64,000 nt of DNA from Blastobasis lacticolella (GCA_905147135.1 LR990048.1:14306563-14370562), one strand, 5' to 3'. Shown: positions 1 to 10,039, counted from the first letter of the stretch. Translations and numbers: made by a program. Notes: generated by a model not told the origin, from the sequence alone.

Positions 1-929
1 TAATGTATCGCTACCCGTGCCACGGGAAGACAACGTTACACTCAGCATAAGCAATGGTTTTCAGTGTGCCCTTCAGCGAAGCACGGGCGAAAGTGATTCT
101 TTACAACATGTCAACTTTACTCTGAATAATTTGAATAAAATATCATATAATATCATATAATAATGTTAAGGGCGTGAGTGTGTATGTGATGAGTATGTAA
201 ATGTATGTAAATAAGACGTGGTAACAAACGGAATGCCCTGGGAACACTAAATCTCTACTAATGAAGTTGTGGTTGCATGCTTAAAGGTTAAGAGTAATTA
301 ACGGACACAACTTTATTACTCGTTTACGGTGAAAACGATTATGGAAGGTGTGTCCCGTAGTCTCGACCGCACGGTATTCGGAACTTTGTGAAATTTAAAT
401 TAAAATATGGCGACGTCAGTTTACATTTTCCTTGAATCAAATAGCGTAAGCATAGGTCGGGAATAGTTTTGCTTTTCAGACAATATTTTAATTTCAAAAT
501 GTAATTGCTTTGTTAACGTATGTTGTTCAAAAACTTGCCATGCATTCGTTGATTATGATAGTGATAGTCAATGGTTATAGATGGTGACGGTGAAGTAACT
601 TTATCGATGCACTGTTGTTGAGTTAATCCACCTCGAAGTTTAATTAAATTATCGTAGGAAAATTTTCACGAGTGAATTTCATTTTGTTACCGAGGTGTAA
701 ACTCGGAAAAAACATTTTTTTATTTTGTATTTATTCCTTACAATGTTCGTACATTCAGCTTTACTTCTAGTTACCCTGCCAGACTGCATAACAGTTTGTT
801 GAAAATTGTGTTTCTCTCGTAATACAATCCGGATAATGCCTACACTTAAATGACGCGGGTCTTTAGAATGAAAACTTATAGGTATTATAACAGTGTAATT
901 AGCCTTCCTAGGAATATCAATTTTGGCAA
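1..929. other. AT-rich stretch with no recognisable gene
   Basis: No open frame, splice-bounded exon or clear repeat stands out. A stretch near 731-800 contains a piece similar to the minus-strand LINE-tail-like repeat at 4925-5065 (both share a segment reading ACAGTTTGTTG), so an old retrotransposon fragment may lie there, but the similarity is short. Confidence 0.5.
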
Positions 930-968
930 TTCCAATCTGCTATTTTGGCAAAAAATAGCAGATTGGAA
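930..968. repeat. Perfect 17-bp inverted repeat with 5-nt loop
   Basis: The arms at 930-946 and 952-968 are exactly complementary (core CCAATCTGCTATTTT) around the loop GGCAA. The stem is AT-rich at its loop end and too short for a typical animal pre-miRNA of about 60-90 nt. It may be a foldback remnant or a cruciform-forming site. No sister copy is visible in the window. Confidence 0.85.
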
Positions 969-1483
969 GTGATGGTGAGGTGAAAGTTGAAGTAAATATA
1001 GGCATGTACATCTGTACTTCAACCTAGAAATGCCAATTCTCTCTTGTCTTTAAAACGTATGGGTTCCAGGAATGGTTCTGTCCTCCGGAAATGGAGCTTT
1101 CAAAATATTTCATTCCACCTTACTGTCTGCGACTCATATTTCCATGTAAATGTCAAGTTTTGACAACGCACTCTGCAATAGCTGTTATTTCAACGGTAAA
1201 CTTAAGAGTGCATTGTAGCGGAGTTCTGTCTAGGAACAAGCCCTAATTAACAAAGAAGATTTATTTCGCTTGAAACTGACAGTCGAAATTATGAGAATAC
1301 ATCAATAAAACTTTATTAAACAGCTGAAAGTACCAACTACTATATACGTGATGTAGATTTTATCTTTTGTATTTTGGGAAACCTATGCAAGCTTGTATCA
1401 CATCCAGTATTGCAAATGTCTTCAGACAACGGTCGGTAATTATAACCATCAAGTAGGCCACTGCCGAACCAAATATTTAATTA

Positions 1484-1545
1484 TGTATTTAAAAACTTTA
1501 TTGCACAACAACACAATTAGCAGACTTAAACCTAAATATTCAAGG
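1484..1545 (-). mobile_element. Non-LTR retrotransposon 3'-end fragment
   Basis: The segment with AACTTTATTGCACAACAACA followed by an AATTAGCAGACTTAAA stretch recurs at 32405-32475 with few changes. On the minus strand it reads as a 3' UTR with a TGTGCAATAAAG polyadenylation-type signal. I recognise this type of sequence as a common LINE tail in lepidopteran DNA; the clade is not resolved. Confidence 0.6.
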
Positions 1546-1680
1546 TCGTTCGAACGCATTGATAAAACTGTCGGTCGGATAAATCGGTCACAACTGAAGT
1601 CACAATCTATATTGTTTCTTATTTTCATGGAGCATATAACGTGACAAAAGGGACGACTATAACATGTCAAAAACCATCCT

Positions 1681-1717
1681 TAACCAGATTGGATCATGGT
1701 TACACATTTAGTCACCG
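1681..1717 (-). mobile_element. Short fragment of SINE family B
   Basis: CCAGATTGGATCATGGTTAC and the following bases match the minus-strand middle part of the tRNA-derived SINE family B (compare 13575-13855 and 56128-56298). Only about 37 bp are recognisable, with no tRNA-like head. Confidence 0.5.
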
Positions 1718-4389
1718 CAAGGGCCTCGGTTACCATTCAACGGTTACCTCGGATTGTTTAATGTCAAATTTCTTTTGCTTTTTTATGACATTGATATATA
1801 TAGAGTTGTGACAGATTGACAGTGTACATTCTCTATAGACCGAGGCATGGAGCCTAATATCTTTGAATAACACGGTCGAATTGACATTGACAAGAAGCTA
1901 TAGTTAACTCAATGCGTAATTAGCAGGCACCAGTAATGGCGGGCAATAATGATAAATTTCCAACATGGCTCCCCTACTATGTAGCTGGTAACAAACCACT
2001 TAGTTTTAAAACCATTTATGTGCAACGTTTATTGGGCAGTAAAATACCACAGATTATGTTATATAATTTACGTTCTGATCCGTTTGATTTACTCATAAAA
2101 TGATTCCATTTTATAGTTATCTGTAAGAACAAATTATTACGAATCTCGCTCTTTTTGTAAAATTTTCGTACGTGCTGAAATTGGAGTGTAAATTCACAGT
2201 TTTCTAGCCTAGTGCTATTGCAATACGTTTTTTATGATGGGAATCTTGCATAACAAATAAAACTAAAACTGCGTATAAATTTCTTGAAAAATCACAATAT
2301 GAACGGCCATTCAACGACGACAGTGCTAACAACAACTGGTTACATAAATTAATATTATTTTTCTTTGGTGTAATACAGTAATACCGAGATTTTGTTCGAT
2401 AGACTTTGCATAAACTGTAGTTTTTATCACTTTATTGTCTTAAGAATTTTTAATTCTTAAGCGATCTATTTCACTCTGAATTAGATAAACTTACCAATAA
2501 ACTAAGTATTATAGGTTTGTTACAAGCTTTCATTTAGTTTCACATGTCCCCATGGTAGTTCGTAATAAAATTTGAAATTTTGCACACTCATGTAAGTTCG
2601 GCGACAATGAAATGTTATGACACACCCAGCTGATCTGATGATAGAGACGGAAGGTGGCCATAGGCAATTCTAAACTACGCATGGTAAACCCATCAAGTTT
2701 GGGCTCGTTTTATTAGTATTGACAAATACTCTGACTGATCATAGAGAACTCGCGATAAAAAATGAAAAATATTTTTCGTTTTAACTTGTTTCTAATACAA
2801 CAGACACCAATCACGATAGCAATATTCGTCACTACGATTACTGCAACAGGTTTGTAGAAGAACAATTTACGTAGGTACTCGATAATTGATGTGTCATAAA
2901 GTTTCATAAATTTCTTTGATACCTATATCGATTTCTCTGTAATCGTTTCCCGTAAAGGGCTAGCAATTAAAGGCAATCATTTTGCCGCTTTCGGACATAG
3001 TTTACTGTCGTATAAGGTACACGGTATTTTTGTTCGTCGAAAGACAATCAGACAGAATGTGTTGAAGTAATATGTGTATGATAGTGGTAATAAAGAATAT
3101 GCGCTTCTGTCTCGTATCTACTTTTGACCGTCACATCGTCCTTAAAATTAAAAAAGTAAATTCATCCTTTCTCATACGAATCTCATTGAATTTTGGGATA
3201 AAGTATAGCTCATGTTACTCACTGATAGGTAGGCGAAAGGAATTTTGGTAAGGATAAGGCTAGTGGTTCTTGAGTTTTATGGTCTTTATTATATTATTAT
3301 AGATGTAGATTATATGTAACTAAAATATGGATTACTCACAAAACAAGAAATAGACAAGCGCCGTCCGCATCCCAAATAACTAAAGAAATATTATAAAGGA
3401 TTTCCTTTGTAATTTGTATGCATTCGTTTGTGCGGCATGTCATCTCTATTGTAATGAAAACCTGATAAGTGTTTGAAATATAATTTTACATGAACATAAC
3501 AGCGGGATATTAATCAAATAATAATTCTAATCCCGCAACACTTGTAACTGTACATAACAAGGTGAAATACACTACAGAGCGCGTTGATGTCTTTTGTATG
3601 GCCAACAGAAATATCGATCAAGCCACACCAATGCGTCGAACAAGTATCTGACGACTATTTGTCCAGTGGCAGAAAAGGGCACAGCCTACCTCCGGGTGGT
3701 CGTTATAACACCAATATAAGAGCACTCGAAAACGGTCATTGGAATCTAGGGATGTGTCACCCGACTCGACAAGTTTGATTCGAAAGCATAATATATTATT
3801 ACGAGTGGACCCAGTGATTTCGTTTGCGTACACATACTTTACTCCTACTTACCCTAGGAACCGACGGTGGGAAGCGACTTTGTTTTATACCATGTATAGA
3901 TGGCACTATTTTTAGATCAATTTAATATTATACGATTTTCTGGTCTAGTGAAGCGATTCAGTACTGCAATATCGTATGATGAAAAACAAATTGGAAATGT
4001 GTCGTTTAATTCTATCGGTCAAAAAGAAGTTGCAAAGGTTCGCCAATAAAATAAATTTAATTCCCAATTAATTCGTTGGGTAGTTGACTAGATTCAATAT
4101 AAATTACGAAACCAGGTTACCATTAAAGAGCTTTAAGTAGAATCCGCCTTCAGTACAAGAAAATAAATGAGATCGTAATATTTAAAACCATTTAAATCAA
4201 GTAAAATGAGAGGCACATTTGATGCATTTGTACAATGACGTCGCAGTTCAAAGTTTCATGCAAATTTCATAGAGGGGATCCGTTTTAACAGATCATAAAG
4301 AGTTGGTAATTTGACATTTTGTCAACTCTCGGAGTCACATTGTTGATCAATCGATTGAACGCCGACTCCGGTCCATCCCTACGGAAATG
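1718..4389. other. AT-rich DNA without a supported gene
   Basis: Short open frames only, on both strands, with no conserved motif. It holds a small palindrome (2439-2461) and, near 3180-3245, a fragment resembling the middle of family L (GGGATAAAGTATAGC). A GC-richer patch at 3590-3780 has opposed open frames of 64 and 71 codons that do not resemble any family I know. Confidence 0.5.
2439..2461. repeat. Short palindrome
   Basis: Ten-base arms, CTTAAGAATT and AATTCTTAAG, around a 3-nt T loop. It is a simple AT-rich hairpin with no evident function. Confidence 0.8.
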
Positions 4390-4740
4390 AGATCATAGCT
4401 ACGCGGAAACTCCGTGCGCGACCGCTCCTATTACCACATACCGATCCCCGCGACAGAATAAACATTTTAATTTGTATTTATTGCCGCAATTGTGCGGCAA
4501 AATGATACAGTTTAATATATGCGTGCGACAGGCAAGGAAATGCGCAGTTCGGAGCGGTTGCTGGTAATTGCTCGGACTTGTGATGGCTTGATTGGTTGAG
4601 GGATTGTGGTCGTGTTCCGGCGCCTCAACTTTCAACCGGGATAAGTAGGTTCGTTAGTGTGGTGTGTGCAACGTGATGTGTTTAATTTAGCGAATACGGT
4701 TCTTATTATGTAGGTTGAAGGGTTTATATTTCAGTATGGC
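4390..4740. promoter_or_regulatory. Non-repetitive GC-richer island
   Basis: A non-repeat stretch embedded in AT-rich DNA, containing a perfect hairpin at 4481-4500 (TTGCCGCA arms, ATTG loop), several CpGs and a TAATTG core at 4565-4570. It looks more like preserved single-copy DNA, such as an enhancer or distal promoter, than decayed transposon sequence. No TATA box or exon is evident. This is inference from composition only. Confidence 0.25.
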
Positions 4741-4744
4741 TCGA

Positions 4745-4860
4745 TCCTAATTGGCATCGTTCGTGCGATCATGGTCGTACGACGGACGTCACCCTACCAA
4801 TAGGAAACCTCAAAACTGCCCGTCGTATGACCATAGTCGCACGACCGTTGCCAATTAGGA
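4745..4860. mobile_element. Foldback MITE-like element, 116 bp
   Basis: Arms at 4745-4788 and 4817-4860 are inverted copies, starting TCCTAATTGGCA and ending TGCCAATTAGGA, with only a handful of mismatches across 44 bp. The spacer is about 28 bp. The whole unit can fold into one long stem, as in foldback MITEs. No clear target-site duplication flanks it, so the transposase family is unknown. Confidence 0.7.
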
Positions 4861-4924
4861 CAGCGCCTAAGGGAAGCAATTATAGTCAATGTATAATCTG
4901 GATGCCTTCAAGGCTGGAATGTGA

Positions 4925-5065
4925 TTTTTTTATTTTTTATTTATTTATTTATCATAAATGTGGTACATAGGTTTGTATAATTCGCCAAACTGTAAAACAG
5001 TTTGTTGGCGAAGGTTTGCACTCTCTATGCCTTCAATATATTTACCCAACCAACATAGTAAAAAA
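4925..5065 (-). mobile_element. LINE-tail-like repeat inserted in family D copy
   Basis: A (TTTA)n run at the left, then a segment with TTCGCCAAACTGTAAAACAG. On the minus strand this reads as a retrotransposon 3' end finishing in a (TAAA)n tail. It lies inside the disrupted family D copy, so it inserted later. A short relative may lie at 731-800. Confidence 0.5.
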
Positions 5066-5103
5066 AAAAAATACCAATAAAAATAAACACTTATACCTAA
5101 TTT

Positions 5104-5220
5104 GCACCTGGGTATTGACTCCGAATGAAGTTGTCTATCAGCAGGCATTTCAGCTTTGACTTATAAGTATGTCTGCTCTCGGTTGCTTCGATATCAACTT
5201 CATTCAGAATACCAGGCACC
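5104..5220. repeat. Inverted-repeat segment of about 117 bp
   Basis: GCACCTGGGTATT and GAATGAAGTTG on the left (5104-5133) are matched in inverted order on the right (5195-5220: CAACTTCATTC, then AATACCAGGCACC). Spacer is about 60 bp. Arms differ by a small indel. It resembles a very small MITE or the inverted end of the inserted repeat that splits the family D LINE. Confidence 0.6.
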
Positions 5221-5345
5221 AGGAGAAGGAATGGAGGAGTGGATAGGCTGTTCCTAGACAGGCATGCTCCATCATCGGCCGCATCGTCACTTACCACTAG
5301 GTGAGGTGACGGTCAAATGCCTGGCTAGTCAACTAGTAAAACAAA

Positions 5346-5832
5346 AAAAAAATTTCTTTTGGAGGTTCTAAGTAAAGGTTTTTCATCATCGTTTCTCGTG
5401 TCTAACGGGCAAACTAAAGCCATTTGGCGACGCAAGTAATTTTCTTGAAAAGTCAATTTATAGGAACGCCATGTGGAGGGATCACAGTCGAGAGGCCGAA
5501 GTCCTAAGCGCTGGTCGGGTTAAATTTGCTCAACACTAAACACCATTGTTAAAAACGACCACCCACCCATTTTCATGCCGCCACTAGAATATAATTGTAA
5601 GATATATGTCGATATTTTATACATATTATGTACGAATATTCCACGAGTACACTGTTTCTTTGTTCTACCCTCTCGCTAGTAGTTCACTTAAGGAAATTGT
5701 AAGGCGGATAGCCACAGTATTGTCTCCAAATTATTGCTAAAAAAATTCTAATATAATCCTCAGATCAAATCGAGCTGTTGTGAAACTGGCGGGTGAAATT
5801 TTACGAAGTATCCGCTACAATCCATGAAATAT
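5346..5832. other. No recognisable gene or repeat
   Basis: Mixed-composition DNA between a LINE A-tail and a SINE. I see no open frame above 60 codons, no splice-bounded exon and no repeat shared with the rest of the window. Confidence 0.4.
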
Positions 5833-6096
5833 GACGACCTGAGTGGTTCAATGGTCAACATGCCGGTCTGCCACGCAAGAGGTCCCGGGTTCGATTCCCG
5901 GTCGGGCAGAAATTGAAATGATGAATTTTAATTTATGTTTCGGGTCTGGGTGTTCTATGTATAATAAGTATGTATTTAAAAAAAAAGTATTTAAGTAGTA
6001 TATCAGTTATCTAGCACCCATAGTACAAGCTTTGCTTAGTTTGGGGCTAGATGGCGCTGTGTGGATTTGTCCACGAATATTTAAAAAAAATATATA
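5833..6096 (+). mobile_element. SINE family A, near full length, tRNA-Gly-like head
   Basis: The head (5833-5910) carries an A-box-like TGAGTGGTTCAATGG and a perfect B-box region GGGTTCGATTCCCGG. The middle CTGCCACGCAAGAGGTCCCG closely resembles the anticodon arm of animal tRNA-Gly(GCC), so the SINE is probably derived from that tRNA. The body continues with a GGGTCTGGGTGTT block and ends with GGGGCTAGATGGCGCTGTGT and an A-rich run. It should have been transcribed by RNA polymerase III and mobilised by a partner LINE. Other copies lie at 7385, 11917 and 19012. Confidence 0.85.
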
Positions 6097-6639
6097 AAGA
6101 ACTTTTATGAGTGAAAACAGCTTCAACATGCATTTCGAAAATTCCTAGGAAAACTGTGTATAATAATATACACAGAAAGACAGCAGCTGCGGCGCTAGCC
6201 TTTGTTTTACACCTAGATAAACAAACAGCAAACTTTCCCTTACTGTGCAGTCAATTTGGTAATCAAAAATTTTCAATGGAGAAATTTCCTACGCATGCGT
6301 CAACAAAAGCTATAGGATTCTACAGTTCCTAGAAACACGCAAAAGCAAGCAATTCAAAGGAAAATCGACAGATACGTTTGCCGTTGTGTATTTTCACTAC
6401 ACAAATCCAACTTGCCTATCAAAAAGAGAGATTATTGTATAATCTGGCCATAAAGGAGTTTATTGTGTGAATCCAAGGCGGACATAGAGTTTCATGATCT
6501 GTGAACTGCCCCCCCGTGCGAGCTCGCAATCTCTGTAACACTAAGCTTCATCATCGCCAAACACTATTAAATACTATTATATGAAAAGTAACAGACAGAC
6601 GTACCTACTATTACTTACATGTCCATCATTATTAGTCTA
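6097..6639. other. No supported gene
   Basis: An open frame of 73 codons at 6111-6332 has no recognisable motif and an undistinguished composition. A run of eight C at about 6509-6516 is the only local oddity. No repeat family matches. Confidence 0.4.
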
Positions 6640-6835
6640 TACATTAGGTACATAGTATAAAACAAACCCGTTAGTCCCTATGTATCAATGCACGCTTAGA
6701 TATTTAAAACTGTATGGTTTAATGCGGTTTTCATCAATAGACAGTGATTCAAGAGGAAGGATGGAGGAAGCAAGTAAAAGGGTAATTAGGGATAAAGTAG
6801 ATGTACGCTAAGGAAGTCGCGCCAAGTCACCAAGT
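6640..6835 (-). mobile_element. Interspersed repeat family L, minus strand
   Basis: One of three closely related minus-strand copies (also 12658-12858 and 17428-17638) sharing CATAGTATAAAACAAA at the left, a GCACGCTTA block, and AAGTAGATGTACGC then GAAGTCGCGCC at the right. On the minus strand the head reads GGCGCGACTTC, related to the GCGACTCCGTCCGCG head of the plus-strand copies. This family is abundant in lepidopteran non-coding DNA. Confidence 0.7.
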
Positions 6836-6954
6836 TAAGAATAAATAAAGACTTAAATATTTGGTTCGTTTGCTTACAAAAGTACCTTAATGGTTGAAGG
6901 TAGATCGACGGTTGAGATACTTACAAATACTAAGAAACACAAAAATTTTAAAAT

Positions 6955-7375
6955 CTACCCGAGAGAGAAGTCATTGGCTTCTAGCAAATTTACATTTACA
7001 TTAATCGCTTTGTCATCGTCCAATGTTGACAATTTGCATGCCTCGTTTTGACATTATTGTCTATTGAAAGGCTTAATATATCGTGTAAACAAGGCTCGTT
7101 TACATTTTCACACCGTTAAATGCAAATGTTGGTTCATGTTGAGGCAGAATGGATTTTATTGGCGAGCGGAATCGCTATCTCGGCGTGTAAAGGAGGCTTT
7201 AATGCGTTAGAATTAATTTGAAATCTGTAGAATGCCATTGAATTCCGCTGTATTTTTAGATGTTACTATAATGCTATGTGCGAGTATTTAGCATTATTGT
7301 TTTATCAGTCGTTATGACAATTTGCAGTTGTGTAATTTCTGAAAGGTTTTATTGAATATGATGTTTAACTCGTAT
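6955..7375. promoter_or_regulatory. Non-repetitive island, possible enhancer
   Basis: About 400 bp of apparently single-copy DNA with clustered homeodomain-, SOX- and POU-like words: ACATTAATCG, GACATTATTGTC, CTATTGAAAGG, CAATTTGCATGC, TTTATTGGCG, TTAGAATTAATTTG. It lies 390 bp upstream of the candidate microexon at 7768 and is bounded on the right by a SINE. Such composition is typical of insect conserved non-coding elements, but conservation cannot be tested here. Confidence 0.25.
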
Positions 7376-7384
7376 ATTATTCTT

Positions 7385-7600
7385 GACGACCTGAGTGGTT
7401 CAGTTGGTCAACATCCAGGTCTGCCACGCAGAGAGCCTGGGTTCGATTCCCGACCGGGCAGAAATTTAAATGATTAACTTTAATATCTGTTACGGGTCTA
7501 GGTGTTATATTTATATTAAGTATGTATTTAAAACTATTTAAGTAGTACATCTTATCTAGCACCCATAGTACAAGCTTTACTTAGTTTGGGGCTAGATGGA
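7385..7600 (+). mobile_element. SINE family A, 3'-truncated
   Basis: Starts at GACGACCTGAGTGGTTCAGT and retains the GTCTGCCACGCAGAG tRNA-Gly-like anticodon arm and the B-box GGGTTCGATTCCCG. The body matches the 5833 copy until GGGGCTAGATGG, after which the similarity stops. A slightly different anticodon-arm spacing shows it is an independent insertion. Confidence 0.85.
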
Positions 7601-7767
7601 ATGTTAACTCGTCTTACTCTTTATACGATTTTATAAAGAGATGATAACAGTTTATAGATTTTTTCGCCATATTCATAGGCGCTTGAGAATTCAGTCATAG
7701 ATCCGTTTCATACTCGTGGAAGCATTTCTAAATTAATTTTAATAATGGTTTCCTCCTTCTATTACAG

Positions 7768-7811
7768 AAATCGGCGACAACGCAACAGCGCAAGAAACGG
7801 CAGCCACCGAC
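7768..7811 (+). CDS. Candidate 44-nt internal exon (microexon)
   Basis: A strong acceptor (TTTCCTCCTTCTATTACAG, with TTTTAATAAT upstream as a possible branch region) is followed by 44 nt open in all three frames and then an excellent donor, GTAAGT. The insert is CpG- and purine-rich, unlike its AT-rich flanks, and is not a repeat. Possible readings are KSATTQQRKKRQPPT, NRRQRNSARNGSHR or IGDNATAQETAATD depending on phase. The length is not a multiple of three, so skipping would change the frame. I cannot name the gene. A chance match is possible, but this is the best exon-like object in the window. It would make the surroundings intronic on the plus strand. Confidence 0.35.
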
Positions 7812-8244
7812 GTAAGTTGCAATTGCAGTTTTTAGTCACGTTTCATGAATAAACAAGCAAACTGAGCGTCACTTCCTATCTTCTTAGCATACATTTAACC
7901 GACAAAAATGTAAACAAATGATAAATTAGGCGGAAAGTGTCTAAACGATACGAATGCACGTCGCGTCGGTTTTTCCGGACCGCAGTATAAAAATACTTCT
8001 TTATTATGTGGCGCGAACCGTTCGCTGCGCTTGGATTCCGACATGCAATAACTTCGGAGCACTAGGAATTGAATTAGCGAAATGGACGCGCGCGTTTTAT
8101 CGTGGAAATTGGGTTACGCGACTCTCTGCGTAATTCAGGTCGAAAATGTTGGTCGTTGGTCGGTTGGGCTAGGAAATGGTTAGAGGGGCAATTAATGGGT
8201 ATGTGGATTAGGATTAGATAACAATTACGATTAGGAGGATGACA
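7812..8244. other. Non-repetitive flank of the candidate microexon
   Basis: Single-copy-looking DNA with elevated CpG (ACGCGCGCGTTTTATCGTGG near 8087-8106). There is no repeat match and no open frame of note. If the upstream exon is real this is the start of its downstream intron. Confidence 0.3.
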
Positions 8245-8560
8245 GCAGCGTCGGTGGCCTAGTTGTTAAGGGGACCCACTCGTACTCCGTGGTATCGAAT
8301 TCGAACCCCAGTGCGGGCATGTGCCAATGACTCTGTGTTATGTACATTAGTTGAATACTAACTGATGCTCTTATGGTGAGGGAAAACATCGTGATGAAAC
8401 CTGCACATTCAGGCGACCGTATATATAACCATGATCCATTCTAGTCCGGTTCCCCTGTCAACAAGGTTACGGAGGTGCAGTCGCTCCACTGTAATTACCT
8501 GATTTGCCAAATCCTGCATTATGGTCAAGGCGGATTCCGGGCTCTCGTGTAGGACACAGC
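8245..8560 (+). mobile_element. SINE family B, near full length
   Basis: The tRNA-like head CGGTGGCCTAGTTGTTAAGG is an A-box, and TCGAATTCGAACCCCAGTGC covers the B-box region. The body has the family hallmark ACATTAGTTGAATACTAAC, GGTGAGGGAAAACATCGTGA, ACCTGCACATTCAGGCGAC and ends with ATCCTGCATTATGGTCAAGG. At least ten more copies or fragments occur in the window. This is the most abundant family here. Confidence 0.85.
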
Positions 8561-9459
8561 CGAGCCATTAACGACTAGATTATTTTTTAAACGCTACTTG
8601 CATGTTTTTGAAGAAAATAGAGAATATCGGTTTCTTGACTAAATAGGCTAAGTATCAATAAGTAACGGAGAAAATAATTTCACCAGGTTTCAGCGACAGC
8701 CGCTCTAGCTTTGTTCCACATGACAATGTGTTGTTCATTACTTTTTACCGCCCATTTCGAACGAACCGATCGACATTATAACGGCAAAATCGTGTAAATT
8801 TACTCGATCAAGAGCCTTGTGTATTGTGTGTGCCTGTTTTTATAATTTTCGTCGTCTCCTAATTGTTTGTACACATGCAAACAAAATGGGAAAATGTTTG
8901 CCGGCCACTCTACTAAATGTCCGGTGAGGTTTTTGTTTTAGCTGCTTTTTTTGCTGTTTAAATACACCGGCGCGACAGTAAGCGTGTTATTAGAGACATG
9001 CAAAGTACATACCGACTTAACGTGTAGGAATTGACACGCTCTCCGTTCGTGAAACATAAGGAAAAAATGGGGTATAAATCACGCGATTACTGGCTACATC
9101 GTAATTAAGCTAGACGAGTAGACGTCCGTGTCTGGATGCCTTTGCTTGGCTTGTCAATTTATGTCGATATGCTCGTAAATAATTATTAATTACCATCGAC
9201 TTGGGTGCTATTTTGATGTTTAATTACTAGTTTGATGTTTCTTGTGTATTATCTAATGATCTCGCGCGTGCCTTTTGCAATGTTTATTTTTGTCGTAAAT
9301 GACGGAAACGGCCGTGAAAATACACGATCTTGTAGATAAATTGTCGATGTAAAACATAAATAAAACAAAGTTTCTCATCTCCCTCATTTCGAAGTAAAAT
9401 CGTCAAAGTAAACATACGATATTTCCCTTAAACAAACTCTGCAATATCGGCAAAAATTA
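8561..9459. other. Non-repetitive DNA, no gene
   Basis: No repeat shared with the rest of the window. It contains islands that look preserved (for example CGAACCGATCGACATTATAA, near 8764, and a TAATTATTAATTACCATCGA stretch near 9180). No exon or long frame is visible. Confidence 0.35.
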
Positions 9460-9725
9460 CAATACGATCTCAGTGTAACGACAGACGCGATCCGACACTA
9501 CGGTGACGCCCTGCATCACCTGCCAGACTCGTCTAAGTATCCGTGGAAGGCGGAAGGCCACTTCAGAGCGTAGTTACTCAACGAGCTATCGGCGGCTATC
9601 GCGCATAATCGATGCGCAACGGTACATGCGCGCGCGCACCCCTCGCGTAGAGCAGTAGAGCGGGATTTGGTTATTAGGATTACCTGTAGAGACGGGCAGT
9701 AGAATCGAGTTTCCGATTTCAAAAG
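9460..9725. promoter_or_regulatory. CpG-rich non-repetitive island
   Basis: An abrupt rise in GC and CpG, with CGCGCATAATCGATGCGCAA and CATGCGCGCGCGCACC near its centre, flanked by AT-rich DNA. A 68-codon minus-strand frame crosses it without a recognisable motif. No TATA box or initiator was found. It may be a regulatory island; this is inference. Confidence 0.2.
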
Positions 9726-9771
9726 ACATGCGTACTAAATAGTTAGTTTTTGTTTTATTTTATTTATTTTG

Positions 9772-10003
9772 TAACTAGCTTTTGCTCGCGACTCCGTCCG
9801 CGTACAATTCGGTTATGGCATCTTCTCGCAGGAATTTCGAGATAAATATTGTGGGATCCGTTTAGTAGTTTCTGCGCGAAGATGTAGCAAACATCGAACA
9901 TCTTTACAAATTTTCGCTGTTTTTGTATTAGGAGGATTACATTGTTTGTATTTTAGTGAAAGAATGACAAACCAACAGACATCATTTTATAAAAATAATG
10001 AAG
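9772..10003 (+). mobile_element. Interspersed repeat family L
   Basis: The head ACTAGCTTTTGCTCGCGACT, then CCGTCCGCG, is the signature of a very common lepidopteran interspersed repeat. The body keeps a GGGATCCGTTTAGTAGTTTC block and ends in a degenerate ACAAACCAACAGACA tract. Related copies lie at 41753, 45795, 47262 and 63362 on the plus strand and 25065 on the minus strand. Its origin, SINE-like or a LINE 3' end, is unsettled from sequence alone. Confidence 0.75.
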
Positions 10004-10039
10004 GTAGAGATCCCGGCCAACTTCTTGCGTAAGCTAAAC

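Larger units (their letters stand above)
4888..5345 (+). mobile_element. LINE family D 3' end split by a later insertion
   Basis: The plus-strand C-terminal end of a non-LTR retrotransposon begins near 4888 (TATAATCTGGATGCCTTCAA) and resumes near 5235 (GATAGGCTGTTCCTAGACAG), running to CAAATGCCTGGCTAG and an A-run at about 5345. The intact order is seen at 10040-10240. The intervening 300 bp carry a second LINE-type fragment and an inverted repeat. This is therefore a nested, two-step insertion into an already truncated element. Confidence 0.7.

Noticed and set aside
3750..4381. Possible hAT-like element with TAGGGATG ends
   Set aside because: Only about eight terminal bases match in inverted orientation and the flanking octamers are not identical, so an element cannot be supported.
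5833..5910. Possible functional tRNA-Gly gene
   Set aside because: The arms resemble tRNA-Gly, but the acceptor stem does not close, the sequence continues into the SINE body, and sister copies share that body.
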